From Pseudomonas parafulva (lineage in GTDB: Bacteria; Pseudomonadota; Gammaproteobacteria; Pseudomonadales; Pseudomonadaceae), in assembly GCF_000800255.1 (NCBI RefSeq), contig NZ_CP009747.1, positions 620,001-684,000 of the forward strand: 64,000 nucleotides of DNA. Reading direction: 5' to 3'. The notes under the pieces are model-generated. The model worked only from the letters and a program-made list of their open reading frames with translations, was not told the DNA's origin and did not search any database. Position numbers and translations under genes: made by a program. Shown here one piece after another: positions 1-9,770 of this stretch. Position 1 is the first letter of the stretch. Every line of letters begins with the position of its first letter.

Positions 1-2
1 TG

Positions 3-530
3 CGGGTCTTCCGAGCCGGGCTCAAGCACAGTCTGGTGGATGCCAAGTGGCCCGCGTTCGAGCAGGTGTTCTTCGGCTTCGACCCGGAAAAGGTGGTGCT
101 GATGAGCGCCGAGCACCTGGAGCGGTTGATGCAGGACACCCGCATCATCCGCCACTTGGGCAAGCTCAAGAGTGTGCCGCGCAACGCGCAGATGATCCTC
201 GACGTGGCCAAGGAAAAGGGCAGCTTCGGCGCGTTCATCGCCGACTGGCCCGAGAGTGACATTGTCGGCCTGTGGAAGTACCTGGCCAAGCATGGCAACC
301 AGCTCGGTGGGCTGTCGGCGCCGCGCTTTCTGCGCATGGTCGGCAAGGATACCTTCGTGCCCACCGAAGACATGGCCGCCGCGCTGATCGCCCAGAAGGT
401 GATCGACAAGGCGCCGACCAGCCAGCGCGACCTGGCGTTGGTGCAGGAGGTGTTCAATCGCTGGCACGAAGAAAGCGGGCGGCCGCTGTGTCAGTTGTCG
501 GTGATGCTGGCCCATACTGTCAATCACTGA
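3..530 (+). CDS. DNA-3-methyladenine glycosylase I family protein (5' end outside window)
   Basis: Base-excision repair glycosylase of the HhH-GPD/Tag type, which removes alkylated adenines from DNA. The visible part reads in frame from base 3, so the GTG at 36 is internal. The segment around IIRHLGKLKSVPRNAQ matches the conserved Tag core that follows the helix-hairpin-helix. The C-terminal half differs from enterobacterial Tag, so substrate range is uncertain. The stop is TGA at 528-530. The N-terminal residues that bind zinc in classical Tag lie outside the window. Confidence 0.8.
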   Translation, partial: RVFRAGLKHSLVDAKWPAFEQVFFGFDPEKVVLMSAEHLERLMQDTRIIRHLGKLKSVPRNAQMILDVAKEKGSFGAFIADWPESDIVGLWKYLAKHGNQLGGLSAPRFLRMVGKDTFVPTEDMAAALIAQKVIDKAPTSQRDLALVQEVFNRWHEESGRPLCQLSVMLAHTVNH

Positions 531-547
531 GACGGCGAGGCGGGCGC

Positions 548-1909
<1,362 letters not shown>

Positions 1910-1996
1910 GACGGGTCGCATCCAGCTGGGTGTGGCGGCTATTCTACCCGCTGCGTCCGACATTTCATGCTTTAAAACTTCGAGAAGGATTGACCC

Positions 1997-2461
1997 ATGG
2001 CAAGGCGTTTGGCGGCTGCACTGGCGATCACCGCGAGCCTGTTGCTCGGCGGCTGCGGTGCAGACTACGGCGTGGACCAGCACGGCAACACGGTAAAGGC
2101 CGAGCAGCTCGACGGGCACTGGCTGGTGCTCAACTACTGGGCCGAGTGGTGCGGTCCGTGCCGCACGGAAATCCCGGAACTGAACAGCGCGGCCCAGCAG
2201 TGGCAGGCGCAGGGCATCAAGGTAGTGGGGGTGAACTTCGATGGCCTGCAGGGCGACGATCTCAAGCAGGCGGCCCAGGCGCTCGGCATCGAATTCACCG
2301 TGCTGGCGCAGGATCCTGCCGAGCACTACGAGTTGCCGCGCAGCGAGGCGCTGCCGGTGACCTACATCATCGATGACAAGGGCAAGGTGCGCGAGCAGTT
2401 GCTCGGCGAGCAGACGCTCGAAGGGCTCCAGGCCAAGATCAAGGCATTGAAGGGAGCCTGA
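1997..2461 (+). CDS. TlpA/ResA-like thiol:disulfide lipoprotein
   Basis: A 154-aa periplasmic thioredoxin-fold protein. A lipoprotein signal ends in the lipobox LLGGC, with Cys19 as the lipidation site. The active site WCGPC sits in the AEWCGPCR segment, and the cis-Pro region is LPVTYII. The family moves electrons to periplasmic substrates such as c-type cytochromes, but the substrate here is unknown. The start ATG is supported by GAAGGA 8-13 bases upstream. It is divergent from the arsC-like gene. Confidence 0.88.
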   Translation: MARRLAAALAITASLLLGGCGADYGVDQHGNTVKAEQLDGHWLVLNYWAEWCGPCRTEIPELNSAAQQWQAQGIKVVGVNFDGLQGDDLKQAAQALGIEFTVLAQDPAEHYELPRSEALPVTYIIDDKGKVREQLLGEQTLEGLQAKIKALKGA

Positions 2462-2533
2462 CGGTTATCAGGGCTGCTGCGCAGTCCATCGCGGGTCGAC
2501 CGGCGATGGCGTGCTTGGCAGCCCTGAATGACT

Positions 2534-2938
2534 TCAGTCTTCGTCAGCCCAGAAGCGCAGGGGCTTGCCTTCGGCAGGCCACAGGCGGATCTGCTCGATG
2601 CTCGAGACATCCCAGCGCTGCACGCTCTGCAGCGCTTTCAGATAGCGTTCTTCCTGCTCCATCAGTGCCGGGGCGCACAGCTTGCGGGTCTTGCCGACCT
2701 GGCCGAAGCTGAGCCGCTCGCCGTTCTGCGTGTAGCTGGCGAACCAGTGGTTGCAGCCGGCGGTGCCATAGGCGCGACCATCGTCGGCCAGGGTCAGGGT
2801 CAGGTGACTGTTGTCGATCAGCGGGCGTTCGCCGATCCATTCCAGGACATAGCTACGCTCGTGCTGCAGCTTCGAAGGCTCGGCGGCGCAGCCGAGCAGA
2901 CCACCGAGCAGCGCCGCGCAGGTCAACAGATGCTTCAT
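2534..2938 (-). CDS. META-domain lipoprotein
   Basis: A 134-aa lipoprotein with a signal peptide ending in LLGC (Cys17), followed by one META domain (about residues 28-130). The hallmarks are SHLTLTLADDGRAYGTAGCNHWFASY and a conserved Cys pair (C61 and C88). Family relatives include the heat-shock protein HslJ, but biochemical function is unknown. The start ATG overlaps the stop of the upstream CxxC protein by 4 bp, so they form a two-gene unit. Confidence 0.85.
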   Translation of the reverse strand: MKHLLTCAALLGGLLGCAAEPSKLQHERSYVLEWIGERPLIDNSHLTLTLADDGRAYGTAGCNHWFASYTQNGERLSFGQVGKTRKLCAPALMEQEERYLKALQSVQRWDVSSIEQIRLWPAEGKPLRFWADED

Positions 2939-3372
2939 TGGGCGCCTGCCTGGCACTGACGGCACAGGTGACGCTCGCCTTCGCTGCGCCAGCCCAGTTC
3001 GGCGATGCGGGCGCTGGCGGCCGGTTGGCGGGCCTTCTTGCCCAGTTTGGCGTCGACGGCGAACTCGAAGTCGAGCACGGCTTCGCACTGGTCGCACTTG
3101 ACCTGCCAGGTGAGGATTTCCAGCTCGTTGAACACCGGGCCGCTGGCCACGGCAACCCACTGGCCGCGCGGGTTGATCAGGTGGCGCACGCTTTCGACGG
3201 TCAGGCGCATGGACAGGTCCTTGCTGCCCTTGAGGGTGACCAGCAGGGCGTCGCCCTTGTGCATCGAGCCGCCGTTGCCGGTCACCTGGTAGCGACCTGG
3301 CACCAGGGCGCGGCATTCGATCAGGGTGTGTTGCGGGTTGAAAAGGGTGTAGCGGAAATCGTGCTCGACCAT
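2935..3372 (-). CDS. Conserved hypothetical protein with paired CxxC motifs
   Basis: A 145-aa soluble protein whose family I cannot name. A beta-rich N-terminal half of PilZ-like composition carries FRYTLFNPQHTL and MHKGDALLVTLKGS. The C-terminus has two CxxC pairs (C93/C96 and C137/C140) with spacing typical of a zinc ribbon. It has no signal peptide and sits directly upstream of the META lipoprotein with ATGA overlap. I chose ATG 3372 over the longer open frame because AGGACC lies just upstream on the coding strand. Confidence 0.7.
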   Translation of the reverse strand: MVEHDFRYTLFNPQHTLIECRALVPGRYQVTGNGGSMHKGDALLVTLKGSKDLSMRLTVESVRHLINPRGQWVAVASGPVFNELEILTWQVKCDQCEAVLDFEFAVDAKLGKKARQPAASARIAELGWRSEGERHLCRQCQAGAQ

Positions 3373-3397
3373 GGGTCCTCCAGAAATGCCGCGTATC

Positions 3398-4387
3398 CTA
3401 ACCCGTGACGGTGTTGCGCGCATCGCCTGCCGCCCAGTGGAGCACGTTGTCCAGCGTGGTGGCAGCGATCGCCGCCAAGGCTTCCTGGGTGAGGAAGGCC
3501 TGGTGGGCAGTGACGATGACGTTGGGGAAGGTCAGCAGGCGGGCCAGTACGTCGTCCTGCAGCGGCTGGTCGGAGCGGTCCTCGAAGAACAGCTGCGCTT
3601 CTTCCTCGTAGACATCCAGGCCCAAGTAGCCGAGTTGACCGTTCTTGAGCGCGTCGATCAGCGCCGGTGTGTCGACCAGCGCGCCGCGTCCGGTGTTGAT
3701 CAGCATGGCGCCTGGCTGCAGGCTGGCCAGGCTGCGGGCGTTGATCAGGTGACGGGTGGCGTCGGTCAGCGGGCAGTGCAGGCTGATGATGCGCGACTCG
3801 CTGAGCAGCTCGGGCAGCTCCAGGTAGCGGGCCCCCAGTGCCAGCAACTCGGGATTGGGCTGCGGGTCGTAGGCCAGCAAGCGACAGCCGAAGCCGGCCA
3901 TGATGCGGGCGAAGGTCGCGCCGATCTGTCCGGTGCCGACCACGCCTACGGTCTTGCCATGCAGGTCGAAGCCGGTCAGCCCGTGCAGGGTGAAGTCGCC
4001 GTCGCGGGTGCGGTTGTAGGCGCGGTGCAGGCGACGGTTGAGCGCCAGGATCAGCGCGACCGCGTGCTCGGCCACGGCGTGCGGCGAGTAGGCTGGTACC
4101 CGCACCACGGTCAGTCCCAGGCGCGCCGCTGCGGCCAGGTCCACATGGTTGTAGCCGGCCGAGCGCAGGGCGATCAGGCGGGTGCCGCCGCTGGCCAGGC
4201 ATTCCAGTACCTCGGCATCCAGCTCGTCATTGATGAAGGCGCAGACCACGGCGAAACCTTGCGCCAGCGGTGCCGTGTCCAGGGTCAGGCGAGCGGGTTG
4301 AAAGTGCAGTTCCAGGCCGCTGTCGAGGGCGGCCTGGCTGAAGCTTTCCTGGTCGTAGTGCTGGCTGCTGAATAACAGGATGCGCAT
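3398..4387 (-). CDS. ldhA: D-lactate dehydrogenase (NAD-dependent)
   Basis: A 329-aa fermentative D-2-hydroxyacid dehydrogenase that interconverts pyruvate and D-lactate. The Rossmann motif GTGQIG lies at 151-156. Catalytic Arg234 is in NTGRGALVD, Glu is in the GLDVYEEE segment near 262, and His295 is in TAHQAF. This set is typical of LdhA. It lies just downstream of gacS on the same strand, the usual Pseudomonas arrangement. Confidence 0.93.
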   Translation of the reverse strand: MRILLFSSQHYDQESFSQAALDSGLELHFQPARLTLDTAPLAQGFAVVCAFINDELDAEVLECLASGGTRLIALRSAGYNHVDLAAAARLGLTVVRVPAYSPHAVAEHAVALILALNRRLHRAYNRTRDGDFTLHGLTGFDLHGKTVGVVGTGQIGATFARIMAGFGCRLLAYDPQPNPELLALGARYLELPELLSESRIISLHCPLTDATRHLINARSLASLQPGAMLINTGRGALVDTPALIDALKNGQLGYLGLDVYEEEAQLFFEDRSDQPLQDDVLARLLTFPNVIVTAHQAFLTQEALAAIAATTLDNVLHWAAGDARNTVTG

Positions 4388-4414
4388 GCGCGATACTCCT
4401 TCGGCAATCGGTTG

Positions 4415-7171
4415 TCAGGCGCTCAAGTGCGCCTGTTGCGCCAGACGCTCGATGGCCAGGTCTAACTCGTCTAGCGCCTGGGTGGTCTGTGGGCTGTCCT
4501 GCTTGAGCAAGGTCTCGGCGCGCTGGCAGGCCGCACGCAGTTGCGGCACCCCGCAATAGCGCGAAGCCCCGTTGAGGCGATGCACGCGCTCGATCATCGC
4601 CGCGCGGTCACCCAGCTCGCGCGCGCTGGCGATGGCCTGACGGTCGCCCTCCAGCGACGCCAGCAGCATGGCCAGCATGTCGGCGGCCAGGTCCGCTTTG
4701 CCGGCTGCCAGGCGCAGGCCTTCCTCGTGATCCAGCACCAGCAGTTCGCTGCTGTCGGGCAGGCGTTCGCTGGCGCGCTCTGGCGGCGGCGTGCCGAGGT
4801 TCAGCCCGGTCCATTTCATCACCACCTGGGCCAGTTGGCGCTCGCTGATCGGCTTGGTCAGATAATCATCCATGCCGCTGTGCAACAAGGCGCGCTTTTC
4901 ATTGGCCATGGCGTGCGCGGTGAGGGCGACGATGGGCAACGGCGGATCGTTCTGGCGCGTTTCCCAGTCGCGGATCTGTTCGGTGCAGGCGCAGCCGTCC
5001 ATGCCCGGCATCTGCACGTCCATCAGCACCAGGTCGAAGGGCGCAGCCTGGACTGCCTCCACCGCCGCGAAGCCGCTGTCCACCGCGACCACTTGGGCGC
5101 CCATGTCCTCGAGCAGGGTTTGCACCAGCAGCAGGTTGGCCGGGTTGTCGTCGACGCACAGGATGCGCGGCAGGCGCGTGCCGATGCCCTGGCGCACATC
5201 GACGTTGGGGCGACTCGGTTGCATCAGCTCCAGCAGCAGGCGCCGCAGCTTGCGGGTGCAGGTGGGCTTGGACAGCAGTTGGCCGTGGCCATTGGGCAGG
5301 AACGGGTGGTACTGCGCCTGCTCGGTGGTCGGGCACAGCACCACGCATTGGCAGCCCAGGCGCTCGAGCTGCTGGTGGTACTGGCCGAGGCGTTCCGGCG
5401 CGAGGATGCCGAGGTGGGCGCCAAGCACCGCCAGTTCGAACGGTTGCCCGGCCTGACTGGCCGCCTGTACCCCTTGCAGCAGTTGGTCGAACGAGCCGAA
5501 CAGACTGACACTCAGGCCGCAATCCTCCAACTGATGCTGCAATGCCTGGCGCGCCAGTTCATGCCCATCGACGATCGCGGCGCGGCGACCGATCAGGGCC
5601 TGCAGCGGCAAGGCGTCGGTATCGTCATGGGCCTTGGGCAAGTTGAGGTTGATCCAGAACTGCGAGCCTTCGCCGGGTGTGCTGTCGACGCCGATTTCGC
5701 CGCCCATCTGCTCGATCAGGCGCTTGGAGATCACCAGTCCCAAGCCGGTACCGCCGGGCTGGCGAGACAGCGAGTTGTCGGCCTGGCTGAAGGCCTGGAA
5801 CAGCGCGCGCACGTCCTGCGGTGACAGACCGATGCCGGTGTCCTGCACGCTGATGCGCAACTGTGCGGTGTCCTCGTGTTCGTCCTCGACCATGGCGCGC
5901 ACGACGATGGTGCCTTCGCGGGTGAACTTGATGGCATTGCTCACCAGGTTGGTGAGGATCTGCTTGAGCCGCAATGGGTCGCCGATCAGCGACAACGGCG
6001 TGTCGCGGTAGACCAGGCTGACCAGTTCCAACTGCTTGGCGTGGGCGGCGGGCGCCAGGATGGTCAGGGTGTCCTGGATCAGGTCGCGCAGGTTGAACGG
6101 AATGCTGTCGAGCACCAGCTTGCCGGCTTCGATCTTGGAGAAGTCGAGAATTTCGTTGATGATGCCCAGCAGGTTGTCGGCCGATTTCTCGATGGTGCCC
6201 AGGTAGTCGAGCTGGCGCGGCGTGAGCTCGCTCTTTTGCAGCAGGTGGGTGAAGCCGAGGATACCGTTGAGCGGGGTGCGGATTTCGTGGCTCATGTTGG
6301 CGAGGAATTCGGACTTGATGCGGCTGGCCTCCAACGCTTCCTTGCGCGCCATGTCCAACTCGATGTTCTGGATCTCGATGGTTTCCAGGTTCTGGCGCAC
6401 GTCCTCGGTGGCCTGGTCGATGCTGTGCTGCAACTCCTCGTGGGCATTGTGCAGGGTCTCGGCCATGCGGTTGATGCCGGCAGCCAACTCGTCCAGCTCG
6501 ACGCTGCCCATCGGTGGCAGGCGTTCTTCGAGGTGGCCTTCCTTGAGCTGGGTGACGGCATGCTTGATGCGCCCGATCGGGCCGTTGATCGCCCGGCTCA
6601 TGCGCAGCGCCAGCAGGGCGTTGAGGCTCAGGCAGGCAAGGATCAGCAGCAGGCTGGTGAACAGGTTGCGGTAGCCGCGCAGCAGGGTGCCGTCGTGGGA
6701 CAGTTCGATCTCGACCCAGCCCAGCAGGCGTTCGCGCTCGTCCGGCACCGCCGCGGTGGCCAGGTCGCGGTGATGGCCGAACACCGGCATCAGATAGCGC
6801 GTGGCGTCGTTGCCGCTGCGTTGCAGCAGTTGCGTGCCGGTGCCGCCGCTGGGTGGTGGGTTGAGCATGCTCGGGCCTGCGTGGGCCAGGCGTGAGCGGT
6901 TCGGGGCGAGGAACGCCACCGCGCGCACATCGGCTTGTTCCAGCGCCTCGGCGGCGATCCGCTCCAACTGCGCCGGCGTGTTCTGCGCCAGGGCTGGCGC
7001 GGCCAGCGGGGCCAGTTGCTCGGCGATCATCTTGCCGCGTTGCAGCAGTTGGCTGCGCAGTTCGTTCTGCTGCAGCCAGGTGAAATAACTGCCCAGCACC
7101 AGCGCCATCAGCCCGGCGGGCAGGAGGGCCAGCAGCAGGACGCGGCTTCTGATTCCCAAACGATCGAGCAC
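4415..7171 (-). CDS. gacS: Hybrid sensor histidine kinase GacS (BarA-type)
   Basis: A 918-aa tripartite sensor kinase that controls GacA and, through small Rsm RNAs, secondary metabolism and biofilm genes. Order: TM1 about 10-30, a periplasmic sensor, TM2 about 168-190, HAMP about 191-243 and a coiled linker. HisKA has phospho-acceptor His295 in NMSHEIRTPLNG, and the HATPase boxes are at 406-482. The receiver has Asp718 in LMDVQMPGMDG and Lys773, and the C-terminal HPt domain has His864. All phosphorelay residues are intact. The start is GTG with GGAG upstream. Confidence 0.96.
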   Translation of the reverse strand: MLDRLGIRSRVLLLALLPAGLMALVLGSYFTWLQQNELRSQLLQRGKMIAEQLAPLAAPALAQNTPAQLERIAAEALEQADVRAVAFLAPNRSRLAHAGPSMLNPPPSGGTGTQLLQRSGNDATRYLMPVFGHHRDLATAAVPDERERLLGWVEIELSHDGTLLRGYRNLFTSLLLILACLSLNALLALRMSRAINGPIGRIKHAVTQLKEGHLEERLPPMGSVELDELAAGINRMAETLHNAHEELQHSIDQATEDVRQNLETIEIQNIELDMARKEALEASRIKSEFLANMSHEIRTPLNGILGFTHLLQKSELTPRQLDYLGTIEKSADNLLGIINEILDFSKIEAGKLVLDSIPFNLRDLIQDTLTILAPAAHAKQLELVSLVYRDTPLSLIGDPLRLKQILTNLVSNAIKFTREGTIVVRAMVEDEHEDTAQLRISVQDTGIGLSPQDVRALFQAFSQADNSLSRQPGGTGLGLVISKRLIEQMGGEIGVDSTPGEGSQFWINLNLPKAHDDTDALPLQALIGRRAAIVDGHELARQALQHQLEDCGLSVSLFGSFDQLLQGVQAASQAGQPFELAVLGAHLGILAPERLGQYHQQLERLGCQCVVLCPTTEQAQYHPFLPNGHGQLLSKPTCTRKLRRLLLELMQPSRPNVDVRQGIGTRLPRILCVDDNPANLLLVQTLLEDMGAQVVAVDSGFAAVEAVQAAPFDLVLMDVQMPGMDGCACTEQIRDWETRQNDPPLPIVALTAHAMANEKRALLHSGMDDYLTKPISERQLAQVVMKWTGLNLGTPPPERASERLPDSSELLVLDHEEGLRLAAGKADLAADMLAMLLASLEGDRQAIASARELGDRAAMIERVHRLNGASRYCGVPQLRAACQRAETLLKQDSPQTTQALDELDLAIERLAQQAHLSA

Positions 7172-7285
7172 ACTGGTCTCCTGTCATGTGCGGGCGGGCC
7201 GTCCACGCAGGACGGCGAGCAGGCTGAACGTTACTCCGCGTTCGGCCCCAATGCACTGGGTTTGTGCACCTCGGTGTTGAGCGGG

Positions 7286-7347
7286 ATCACGCAAGAACGC
7301 GCTGGAGCGATATAGCTGAATGCTATAGACCTCAACGATTGCGTGAT
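7286..7347. repeat. Nested inverted repeats between gacS and cysM
   Basis: An outer perfect 9-bp inverted repeat (ATCACGCAA at 7286-7294, TTGCGTGAT at 7339-7347) encloses an inner 6-bp one (TATAGC at 7311-7316, GCTATA at 7322-7327). The element lies between the divergent gacS and cysM starts. It could be paired operator sites, or a structured leader or small RNA. I cannot assign a regulator. Confidence 0.6.
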
Positions 7348-7356
7348 ATGGCCAAA

Positions 7357-7375
7357 CCGGCTTTGCCGGTATGAT
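7357..7375 (+). promoter_or_regulatory. Possible cysM -10 region with a short GC hairpin
   Basis: TATGAT at 7370-7375 resembles a sigma-70 -10 hexamer. It lies 36 bp before the cysM ATG and directly follows the small inverted repeat CCGG-CTTTG-CCGG (7357-7369). No good -35 hexamer is seen at 16-18 bp spacing, so the promoter would need an activator. CysB is the expected one for a cysteine gene, which is inference. Confidence 0.35.
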
Positions 7376-7410
7376 AGTCGCCCCTGCCGTCCTGATTGCG
7401 AAACACGCCC

Positions 7411-8310
7411 ATGACCCTGCAGTACCCAACCATCGCCGACTGCGTCGGCAACACCCCGCTGGTGCGCCTGCAGCGCATGGCCGGGCACACCAGCAACACC
7501 TTGCTGCTCAAGCTCGAAGGCAACAATCCTGCCGGTTCGGTCAAGGATCGCCCGGCGCTGTCGATGATCGCCCGAGCCGAACGGCGCAACCAGATCAAGC
7601 CCGGCGATACGCTGATCGAGGCCACCTCCGGCAACACCGGTATCGCCCTGGCCATGGCCGCAGCGATCAAGGGTTACAAGATGATCCTGATCATGCCGGA
7701 CAACTCCACCGCCGAGCGCAAGGCCGCCATGACCGCCTACGGCGCCGAGCTGATCCTGGTGTCCAAGGAGGAGGGCATGGAAGGCGCGCGCGATCTGGCC
7801 GACAAACTGCAGGCCGAAGGCCGCGGCCTGGTGCTCGATCAGTTCGCCAATGGCGACAATCCCATCGCGCACTACACCAGCACCGGCCCGGAGATCTGGC
7901 AGCAGACCCAGGGCGGCGTGACCCATTTCATCAGTTCCATGGGCACCACCGGCACCATCATGGGCTGTTCGCAGTACCTCAAGGAGCAGAACCCGGCGGT
8001 GCAGATCGTCGGTCTGCAACCGATGGAAGGTTCGGCCATCCCCGGTATTCGCCGCTGGCCTGAGCAGTACCTGCCGAAGATCTTCGACGCCACGCGGGTG
8101 GATCGAGTGGTCGACATGTCCCAGGAAGAAGCCGAAGCGACCATGCGCCGGCTCGCCCGCGAAGAGGGCATTTTCTGTGGCGTGTCCTCTGGCGGTGCGG
8201 TGGCGGCGATGCTGCGTCTGTCCCGAGAAGTGGAAAATGCCGTGATGGTCGCGATCATCTGCGACCGCGGCGACCGCTACCTGTCCACCGGCCTGTTCGA
8301 CGCGACCTGA
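7411..8310 (+). CDS. cysM: Cysteine synthase B (O-acetylserine sulfhydrylase CysM)
   Basis: A 299-aa PLP enzyme that makes cysteine (or S-sulfocysteine) from O-acetylserine. The PLP lysine is Lys45 in [11 protein letters not shown]. The substrate loop TSGNTGIAL and the C-terminal [11 protein letters not shown] match CysM. I set the start at ATG 7411 rather than the in-frame TTG at 7396 because the family begins with [18 protein letters not shown]. Its TGA overlaps the rlmD ATG by one base. A second synthase, cysK, is at 53265. Confidence 0.95.
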   Translation: MTLQYPTIADCVGNTPLVRLQRMAGHTSNTLLLKLEGNNPAGSVKDRPALSMIARAERRNQIKPGDTLIEATSGNTGIALAMAAAIKGYKMILIMPDNSTAERKAAMTAYGAELILVSKEEGMEGARDLADKLQAEGRGLVLDQFANGDNPIAHYTSTGPEIWQQTQGGVTHFISSMGTTGTIMGCSQYLKEQNPAVQIVGLQPMEGSAIPGIRRWPEQYLPKIFDATRVDRVVDMSQEEAEATMRRLAREEGIFCGVSSGGAVAAMLRLSREVENAVMVAIICDRGDRYLSTGLFDAT

Positions 8311-9674
8311 TGTCCAGAAAGAAAAGCACCAGCAGCAACCTGCGCTTCCAACCTGCCGGCGGCGATCGCCGCGCGCAGGTGCCCGTGGGCAAGAAACAGC
8401 GCCTGGACATCGAGCGCCTGGCCGGAGACGGTCGTGGCATCGCCTTCGTCGAGGGGCGCACCTGGTTCGTCAGCGGCGCCTTGGCGGGCGAGGCGGTCGA
8501 GGCGCGGGTGCTCAGTGCCCGCGGCAAGATCGTCGAAGCGCGCCTGGAGCGGGTGCTGCAAGGCAGCCCTGAACGTCGCGAAGCGCCGTGCCGACACTAC
8601 GCCCGTTGCGGTGGCTGCACCGTGCAGCACCTGCCGCATGCCGCGCAGTTGGCGCTCAAGCAGCGTCAGTTGGCCGAGCAGTTGCAACGGCTGGCGGGTG
8701 TCCAGCCAGAGGCGTGGGCCGCGCCATTGGCCGGGCCGGAGTTTGGCTACCGCCGCCGCGCACGCCTTGCCGTGCGCTGGGACGCCAAGGCCCGCGAGCT
8801 GCAGGTCGGTTTTCGTGCCGAGGCCAGCCAGGACATCATCGCCATCGACGATTGCCCGGTGCTGGTACAGCCCTTGCAGGCGATCCTGCGCCATTTGCCG
8901 ACCGTGCTGCGCAGCCTGAGCACGCCGCAGGCCCTGGGGCATGTCGAGCTGTTCAGCGGCAGCGCCGAGTCGGTGCTGGTGCGTCATGTGTCCGCGTTGC
9001 CCGAGCAGGATGTGGCGCGGTTGCAGGCGTTCTGCCAAGAAGCCGGGGCGCAGCTCTGGCTGCAGGGCGAGGGCGAGCCTGCGCCCTGCGATCCCGCCTC
9101 CAGGCTGGGTTTCAGCCTGGCACCCTGGGGGCTGGAACTGGCCTGGCGGCCGGGCGACTTCGTCCAGGTCAATGCGCAGGTCAACACGCAGATGATCGAG
9201 CAGGCGCTGGCCTGGTTGAACGTGCAGCAGGACGAGCGGGTGCTGGACCTGTTCTGCGGCCTGGGCAACTTTGCCCTGCCGCTGGCACGTCAGGCGCGCG
9301 AAGTGGTCGCGGTGGAGGGCGTGCAAACCATGGTTGACCGCGCCGCCGCCAACGCGCAGGCCAACGATGTGCATAACGTGCAGTTTTTTCAGGCCGATTT
9401 ATCGCAGTCGCTGGCTGCTGCCGAGTGGGCCGCCGAGGGCTTTTCTGCGGTACTCTTGGACCCACCTCGCGACGGTGCCCACGAGGTGGTGCAAGGCATC
9501 GCCCGGCTCAAGGCCCGGCGATTGGTGTATGTATCGTGCAACCCCGCGACGCTGGCGCGAGATGCGCAGGTGCTGGTCGGCCAGGGGTACCGGTTAAAAA
9601 GGGCCGGGATTCTCGACATGTTTCCTCAGACGGCCCATGTCGAGGCCATGGCGTTATTCGAAGCGGGCCAGTAA
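8310..9674 (+). CDS. rlmD: 23S rRNA (uracil-1939-C5)-methyltransferase RlmD
   Basis: A 454-aa SAM-dependent RNA methyltransferase (RumA). An N-terminal TRAM domain (about 25-85) is followed by the four cysteines of the [4Fe-4S] site, C94, C100, C103 and C182. The SAM site DLFCGLGNF is at 313-321, and the catalytic nucleophile Cys410 is in [13 protein letters not shown]. All are present. It starts inside the cysM stop codon (TGATG), so the two are coupled. In Pseudomonas it precedes relA, as here. Confidence 0.95.
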   Translation: MSRKKSTSSNLRFQPAGGDRRAQVPVGKKQRLDIERLAGDGRGIAFVEGRTWFVSGALAGEAVEARVLSARGKIVEARLERVLQGSPERREAPCRHYARCGGCTVQHLPHAAQLALKQRQLAEQLQRLAGVQPEAWAAPLAGPEFGYRRRARLAVRWDAKARELQVGFRAEASQDIIAIDDCPVLVQPLQAILRHLPTVLRSLSTPQALGHVELFSGSAESVLVRHVSALPEQDVARLQAFCQEAGAQLWLQGEGEPAPCDPASRLGFSLAPWGLELAWRPGDFVQVNAQVNTQMIEQALAWLNVQQDERVLDLFCGLGNFALPLARQAREVVAVEGVQTMVDRAAANAQANDVHNVQFFQADLSQSLAAAEWAAEGFSAVLLDPPRDGAHEVVQGIARLKARRLVYVSCNPATLARDAQVLVGQGYRLKRAGILDMFPQTAHVEAMALFEAGQ

Positions 9675-9692
9675 CGGCTGGCCCCTTGGTAG

Positions 9693-9713
9693 CGCTTCCA
9701 CGGAATGGAAGCG
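9693..9713 (+). terminator. Hairpin between rlmD and relA
   Basis: A perfect 8-bp inverted repeat (CGCTTCCA/TGGAAGCG) with a 5-base loop, 19 bases after the rlmD stop. No T-tract follows. It may be a weak terminator or an mRNA-stability structure in front of relA. Confidence 0.4.
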
Positions 9714-9770
9714 GTACGGTTGATTGCCAGTGCGTCCGTTGGGCGCGCTGTATGGAAAGGTAAACGAAAC

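Noticed and set aside
4541..5824. 427-codon plus-strand frame across gacS
   Set aside because: Composition typical of a mirror frame. GacS on the minus strand has all kinase, receiver and HPt residues.
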